Assembly: GCF_004123195.1 (NCBI RefSeq)
Contig: NZ_SDLI01000014.1
Location: 22,181-86,180 of the forward strand
DNA: 64,000 nucleotides
Source: Ammoniphilus sp. CFH 90114
GTDB taxonomy: Bacteria; Bacillota; Bacilli; Aneurinibacillales; RAOX-1
Direction: 5' to 3'
Both the position numbers and the translations under genes were made by a program. This document shows positions 59,755-64,000 of the stretch, one piece after another. Position 1 is the stretch's first letter, and each line of letters starts with the position of its first letter. The notes under the pieces are model-generated. The model saw nothing but the letters and a program-made list of their open reading frames with translations, searched no databases and was not told the DNA's origin.

Positions 59755-60966
59755 ATGAAAAAGAATAAACAGGATCAAGAATTGCTAGATCAAGCGGCTT
59801 CGAAGTTTGTGGACTTGCTGCTTGAGGAGGAAGCGTACCTTCAAAAACAAGAAGCTAGGCTTTGGGCTAACGTACTCCTGCCCATGTCTTTTCATGATGC
59901 TCTGGCTATGTTAACGAAGGATGAACTGGCTTTGATCAGGAAGAACTTAAATATAAAGAACCTTAGTAAACTATCAAAGGCAGAGCTGGTTCATGAGCTT
60001 GTTCGCCAGATTCCCCTTCATCTGGGTGAAAAAATTAAATTCTTTGACCAATCCCGCTATGATTTGTTCAAGAGATTAGCTAACGGAAACGGATCGTTAG
60101 TTGATTATGACCTTGAAGATGATCAAGTTGAGTATTTTAGAAAGCTGGGTTTCATTTTTACAGGAACTTATGATCATGACAGAGTGTTGTTTATGCCACA
60201 GGAAATCGCGGAAGCTTTTAGACAGATGGATGAATTCTCCCTGCAAGAACAAGTAGCGAGAAATACGGAGTTCATTGAGCTCACACATGGATTACTTTTT
60301 TACTATGGTGTCCTTAGCCTCGATCAACTGGAAACCTTAGTAAACCAACATTCAACGAACCCTCTTGACAAGGGTCACTACCTTTCCATGCTTTTAGATG
60401 CCTCTTCTTACTATCAAGAATTCAATCAGGAAAAAGCAGGGTTTGCACATTATAGTGTGATGGACACTCAATGGGTAAAAATGGAACAGAGAAGTCGATT
60501 GAATCTAGATTTCTATCCCTTTTCCAAGGAACAGCTGCTGCAAGCGGCCAAACCAGAATACGTGGATCGCAACCCGGCATTTCAATCCTTCCAGCAAATC
60601 ATGGAGAAAAAATGCCGCATTAGTCGAGAGGAAGCCGACGTGCTTGCGCGAGATGTTGTGGATGGGATTCTACAAGGGGAAGAATTCGAAGATATGGTAG
60701 TCTACCTACAAAGCGAGCTGAAAATAGACAAGCTTGAACAAGTTCAGAAGCTGGTAGGTCAAGTCGCTACGTTGATGAATAATACGAGGCAATGGGTTTT
60801 AAAGGGGTATACTCCAAAAGAGCTTGCTAATAGGGAGCAGAACGCGTTGCGTCCACTGCCTAGGACAGATGCCAAAGTCATTGATTTTCCGAGCGGCCAA
60901 AAAGTCGGTCGAAACGAACCCTGTCCATGTGGAAGTGGGAAGAAGTTTAAAAAGTGCTGCGGGTAA
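59755..60966 (+). CDS. SEC-C zinc-finger protein
   Basis: 403 residues. The C-terminus VGRNEPCPCGSGKKFKKCCG is the SEC-C metal-binding motif also found on SecA. The body is helical; residues 45-115 include SAP/Rho_N-like helices (LIRKNLNIKNLSKLSKAELVHELV). Such proteins are widespread in Bacilli, with unknown function apart from zinc binding. ATG 59755 is preferred, with AGGTAGGTG upstream. Confidence 0.82.
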   Translation: MKKNKQDQELLDQAASKFVDLLLEEEAYLQKQEARLWANVLLPMSFHDALAMLTKDELALIRKNLNIKNLSKLSKAELVHELVRQIPLHLGEKIKFFDQSRYDLFKRLANGNGSLVDYDLEDDQVEYFRKLGFIFTGTYDHDRVLFMPQEIAEAFRQMDEFSLQEQVARNTEFIELTHGLLFYYGVLSLDQLETLVNQHSTNPLDKGHYLSMLLDASSYYQEFNQEKAGFAHYSVMDTQWVKMEQRSRLNLDFYPFSKEQLLQAAKPEYVDRNPAFQSFQQIMEKKCRISREEADVLARDVVDGILQGEEFEDMVVYLQSELKIDKLEQVQKLVGQVATLMNNTRQWVLKGYTPKELANREQNALRPLPRTDAKVIDFPSGQKVGRNEPCPCGSGKKFKKCCG

Positions 60967-60975
60967 AGCGAAGGA

Positions 60976-61012
60976 GGGGAGGGTGACGGTTTACACCCTC
61001 TCTGTTATTGAT
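60976..61012 (+). terminator. Possible terminator after SEC-C gene
   Basis: gagggtg/caccctc stem at about 60983-61001 followed by tctgttatt; no long T-run. Confidence 0.5.
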
Positions 61013-61016
61013 TTGA

Positions 61017-61568
61017 TTATCCTTGTTGTTGTAGGAACCCTTCAGTTGAAACAACATTAGCATATATTCCATGAAGCGCACTCACAAACGCATAATGAAC
61101 TTGATCTGCTGGCACGACTTTATCTTGATAAACTAAGTCCCTTGTCGAACAGGCATCTTCAATCAGGGTACTTTCAAAACCCAACTCCATGGCAGCACGC
61201 ACGGTCGCATCAATGCACATATGCGTCATCATACCGCAAATGACGAGCTTGGTTACTCCATGTTCTCTTAATTTGCTTTCTAATTCGGTCTTAAAAAAGC
61301 TATTAGGCGTATGTTTGATGATTATACTCTCTTGTTCTAAGGGTAAAACGCGTTCGTTTATTTCGGCTCCCTTCGTATTTGGAAGAAAGAAACCTGCCCC
61401 TTCATGAATCGAGATATGCTGAATATGAAAAATAGGAAGGTTGTTTTGTCTAAACCATGTAAGAATTTGACTTGCTTTTTCGGCTGCTATGACGGGATTG
61501 CTCAGTTCCATCTTTCCATTCGGAAAATAGTCATTTTGAATATCCACGAGGATTAAAGCTGTACTCAT
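61017..61568 (-). CDS. Isochorismatase-family cysteine hydrolase
   Basis: 183 residues. The catalytic triad is Asp in LVDIQNDYF, Lys in IIKHTPNSFF and Cys in CGMMTHMCIDATVRAA. Relatives hydrolyse nicotinamide, isochorismate or other amides/enol ethers. The start at 61568 follows GAGGTGG. The Lrp-type regulator gene is divergent from it and may control it. Confidence 0.85.
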   Translation of the reverse strand: MSTALILVDIQNDYFPNGKMELSNPVIAAEKASQILTWFRQNNLPIFHIQHISIHEGAGFFLPNTKGAEINERVLPLEQESIIIKHTPNSFFKTELESKLREHGVTKLVICGMMTHMCIDATVRAAMELGFESTLIEDACSTRDLVYQDKVVPADQVHYAFVSALHGIYANVVSTEGFLQQQG

Positions 61569-61685
61569 GTTTTCCACCTCACCAATGAATAAGTTATAAT
61601 AAAATCATATATCATATCTTCATTTTGATCGATAACTTGGTGAAACACTTCTCTATTAAACCATTTCATGGTGAAAGGAACTTCT

Positions 61686-62132
61686 ATGCAGCTTGATAAA
61701 ATTGATTTTCAGATCCTCCAGATTCTCATGGCAAATTCACGGATTCAATGGAAAGACTTAGGGGAACAAATTCATATGACGGGACAAGCAGTGGGAAATC
61801 GAATTAAAAAACTGGAGGAAAATGGTGTAATTAAAGCCTACTCCTTAATCATAGATGAAATGAAATTAGGGTTTTCGTATACAGCTTTTGTCATAGTTCA
61901 TATGAAAACAGCAAACCATGATCTATTTATTCGGTTTATTCAGGATCGAGGCGAGGTGGTTGAAGCCCACCGAATCTCCGGTGTAGGTTGTTACCACTTA
62001 AAAATAAAAGTCAAATCCCAAGAGCAATTGAATCATTTCCTTGATCAACTTCTGGAACACGGAAACTACAGTTTGAATTTATCCATACAAGAGATGAAGC
62101 AGAGTAACCCCTTGAATACGACATCCCAATAA
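61686..62132 (+). CDS. Lrp/AsnC family transcriptional regulator
   Basis: 148 residues. N-terminal HTH (LDKIDFQILQILMANSRIQWKDLGEQIHMTGQAVGNRIKKLEENGVI) and the RAM ligand domain (KLGFSYTAFVIVHMK... VVEAHRISGVGCYHLKIKV). AAAGGAAC precedes ATG 61686. Divergent to the isochorismatase-like gene, a frequent arrangement for Lrp targets. Confidence 0.88.
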   Translation: MQLDKIDFQILQILMANSRIQWKDLGEQIHMTGQAVGNRIKKLEENGVIKAYSLIIDEMKLGFSYTAFVIVHMKTANHDLFIRFIQDRGEVVEAHRISGVGCYHLKIKVKSQEQLNHFLDQLLEHGNYSLNLSIQEMKQSNPLNTTSQ

Positions 62133-62400
62133 CTACAAAAACCGCGCCCCATCTTGTACACGGTTAGTCTCGTAGTCCATCTCCTATCTGAACTCCCTGC
62201 ATTAAAATACTAGAAAAATTGCCGAGCTTTCTATTAACGATCCGCAGGGTTGACTTTACCCGGAAGCGAGCATAATGGAAGAATAGAAGTTTTAGACATC
62301 AAATGAGCAAGCCTCATCAGATTCAAGAAAAAGCCCTTGGCTTTCTATTCTATGGAGCAAAAGGAACAGTGTCGAAGCTTAAGGGCAATGGAGGGAAATC
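62133..62400. other. Intergenic with promoter of the AmmeMemoRadiSam gene
   Basis: No gene; contains the promoter block at 62245-62285 and GGAGGG before the next ATG. Confidence 0.5.
62245..62285 (+). promoter_or_regulatory. Promoter block shared with 56293-56333
   Basis: GCAGGGTTGACTT, 15 bp, CATAAT, GGAAGAATAGA; see the copy at 56293. Confidence 0.5.
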
Positions 62401-63804
62401 ATGAATACGTCCATATTGTTTGGAGCCTTAGTTCCACATCCCCCTTTGCTTATACCGGATATTGGCGGGGATGAGCTGAAGCAGATTGCTCAAACCGAAG
62501 CGGCCATGAGGACCATGGCTTCGGAGGTGGCATCCGCTGATCCAGAACTTCTCGTCATCATCTCTCCTCATGGGATTATGTTTGAGGATGCCGTCACGGT
62601 GATGGGAGGAACATCCTTGAAGGGTAACCTCCAAGCTTTTGATTCCCTACTGGATCTGGAGTTTTCTACAGATGAAGATCTCGCTATGGCGGTTGTGGAA
62701 GAGGCTCAGGCCAGCGGCAGTCCGGTTTTTTTTATGGCGGAAGAGCAGAAGGATGACTTTGGCGTAGAAATGGAGTTGAATTATGGAGCCTTAGTCCCTC
62801 TTTATTTCGCCCGAGAAGCAGGTTACAGGGGGAAAGTGCTTCATATTTCTCCTGGTTATCTCGATGTAGAGTCCTTATACTTCGCCGGCATTCAAATCGG
62901 GAAGTCGCTTAGGGAAAGGGGAATAAGAACTGTCATTATTGCAAGCGGGGACAACTCGCATGCCCTTAGCGACGATTCCCCCGAGGGCTTCCGGGAGGAA
63001 GGCCCTAGGTTTGATTTGGTCGTCTCTGAGAGTATAGAGCGAAATGATTGGCTTGAGCTGCTGACGCTAGAGCAGGAGTTCCGGGACAGGGCTGCTGAGG
63101 ATACAATTCCTTCCATGGCGCTGATGCTTGGTATGTTCGATGGGACGCATCTCTCAGGAAGCGTCATTTCCTATGAGGGGGTTACCGGAGTGGGGTATAC
63201 TATTGCCAAAATGTCACCTGGCCCTGCGACCGAATCGTTGCTTCCACAGATCGTTGCCGTCCATCAAAAGAAGATGAAGGCCATACGCAGCCAGGAATCC
63301 CTTCTCGTTCGCCTCGCTCGTTCGGCATTGGAAACCTATGTGGGGGAACGGCTACTGGTCGCTTCGCCGAATCCTCTCCCACCCGAGTTGGACAAGCCTG
63401 CGGGGTGTTTTGTTACGATCAAGCGTCACGGGCAGTTACGGGGATGTATGGGGACCGTTGACCCCATTATGGATCATTTGGCTGATGAGATTATCCGCAA
63501 TGCTATTGAAGCCGGCACGGAAGATGACCGTTTTTTTCCGGTGGAGAAAGAGGAGCTCGATCAGCTCGTTTACTCTGTGGATGTTCTTGGGGAAGAGGAG
63601 CGGGTTTATAACCTAACCCAGCTTGATCCGAAAATATATGGCTTAATCGTAATCCAAGGGGAAAAGAATGCCCTGCTTCTTCCAGACCTGGAAGGGGTAG
63701 AAACCATTGAAGAACAGATCTCGCTTACCAAAGAAAAGGCAGATATTGGTGCGGATGAACAAGAGGTGGAGTATTATCGATTCAGGGTCGATAGATACGT
63801 CTAG
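62401..63804 (+). CDS. AmmeMemoRadiSam system protein A (MEMO/LigB-like dioxygenase fold fused to AMMECR1)
   Basis: 467 residues. Residues 1-275 form the class III extradiol dioxygenase/MEMO fold (VPHPPLLIPDIGG, ISPHG, ASGDNSHALSDDSPEGF), and 300-467 are AMMECR1 (GCFVTIKRHGQLRGCMGT, YSVDVLG). This fused protein occurs with a radical SAM enzyme in the AmmeMemoRadiSam system, which is of uncertain function, possibly phenolic or radical-based protein or tRNA modification. The radical SAM partner is not visible before the window ends. GGAGGG precedes the ATG. Confidence 0.9.
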   Translation: MNTSILFGALVPHPPLLIPDIGGDELKQIAQTEAAMRTMASEVASADPELLVIISPHGIMFEDAVTVMGGTSLKGNLQAFDSLLDLEFSTDEDLAMAVVEEAQASGSPVFFMAEEQKDDFGVEMELNYGALVPLYFAREAGYRGKVLHISPGYLDVESLYFAGIQIGKSLRERGIRTVIIASGDNSHALSDDSPEGFREEGPRFDLVVSESIERNDWLELLTLEQEFRDRAAEDTIPSMALMLGMFDGTHLSGSVISYEGVTGVGYTIAKMSPGPATESLLPQIVAVHQKKMKAIRSQESLLVRLARSALETYVGERLLVASPNPLPPELDKPAGCFVTIKRHGQLRGCMGTVDPIMDHLADEIIRNAIEAGTEDDRFFPVEKEELDQLVYSVDVLGEEERVYNLTQLDPKIYGLIVIQGEKNALLLPDLEGVETIEEQISLTKEKADIGADEQEVEYYRFRVDRYV

Positions 63805-63833
63805 CCTAACTTGCCAAACGGGTAAGTCAAAAA

Positions 63834-63967
63834 TAGGCGGAGTTTCTTCCGCTATCTCAGGATTCGACCCGAAAAGGGGGGCTTTAGGCGGAAAATTTTC
63901 CGCTATTCGCTAAAAATGAGCTGATCTTTGGGGTTTCGAAGCCAATAGCCGGAAATGGTTCCGCTAT
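63834..63967. repeat. Palindromic repeat family B, three units running to the window edge
   Basis: Units TAGGCGGAgtttcTTCCGCTAT (63834-63855), TAGGCGGAaaatTTTCCGCTAT (63885-63906) and TAGCCGGAaatggTTCCGCTAT (63946-63967) are spaced about 50-60 bp apart, with partly similar spacers. It is unrelated to family A. Confidence 0.85.
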
Positions 63968-64000
63968 TTCAGGTGTTTTTTGCCCCTTTTAGAGATTAGC

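Overview
The window reads as chromosomal DNA of a low-to-mid GC, endospore-forming Gram-positive bacterium. The best fit is Paenibacillaceae or a relative such as Ammoniphilus or Brevibacillus; this is inferred from gene content, strong GGAGG-type ribosome sites, DUF3231, YjcZ, Sda-like, YcdB/PepSY and AmmeMemoRadiSam genes, and two families of intergenic palindromic repeats. No rRNA, tRNA, complete insertion sequence, prophage or CRISPR array was seen.

0-5.6 kb: end of a PLP decarboxylase; an XRE regulator plus membrane-protein pair with a clear autoregulatory promoter; a GNAT, SigZ and DUF2703 group with a thiol/metalloid flavour; a TetR regulator. 6-12.7 kb: an SLH protein, then a nikABCDE-type ABC importer behind a promoter that overlaps a near-perfect Fur box. 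12.8-20.8 kb: an ACR3-like arsenite permease, two SAM methyltransferases, small membrane proteins, a cadC-cadA operon with two textbook CadC operators, and a bdbD-bdbC disulfide pair. 21-27.7 kb: YjcZ, DUF3231, a second XRE plus membrane-protein pair, a ferritin-like protein, an SDR enzyme and a retropepsin-like protease operon.

27.9-34.1 kb is a zone of gene decay: a GNAT with a nonsense codon and a frameshifting deletion, an MBL hydrolase with a 1-bp insertion, a truncated copper-binding protein and a DUF3231 gene with two in-frame stops. Inside it lies the most interesting item, a PCYCGC lipoprotein gene whose in-frame TGA sits at the first Cys of a CxxC motif. Full coding similarity continues to the natural end and a short hairpin follows at SECIS-like spacing, so it is a candidate UxxC selenoprotein.

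34.3-38.7 kb holds signalling genes: two MEDS-domain proteins, an Sda-like remnant, a REC-histidine kinase, a small zinc-ribbon protein and a diguanylate cyclase. 38.9-48.6 kb is a catabolic locus for an unidentified (hydroxy)carboxylic acid: RpiR regulator, TRAP-type permease, RraA-like aldolase, hydroxyacid dehydrogenase, tripartite tricarboxylate transporter TctCBA, Ldh2-type dehydrogenase and an MFS permease. 48.7-64 kb is mostly housekeeping or hypothetical genes, with a ~0.9-kb tandem array of a 52-bp palindromic unit (single copies lie near 1.5 and 5.7 kb), a frameshifted RQC/zinc-ribbon gene, a repeat-built coiled-coil protein, two tandem CBO0543-like membrane proteins, a SEC-C protein, an isochorismatase-family hydrolase, an Lrp regulator, an AmmeMemoRadiSam protein, and a second palindromic repeat family running off the right edge.
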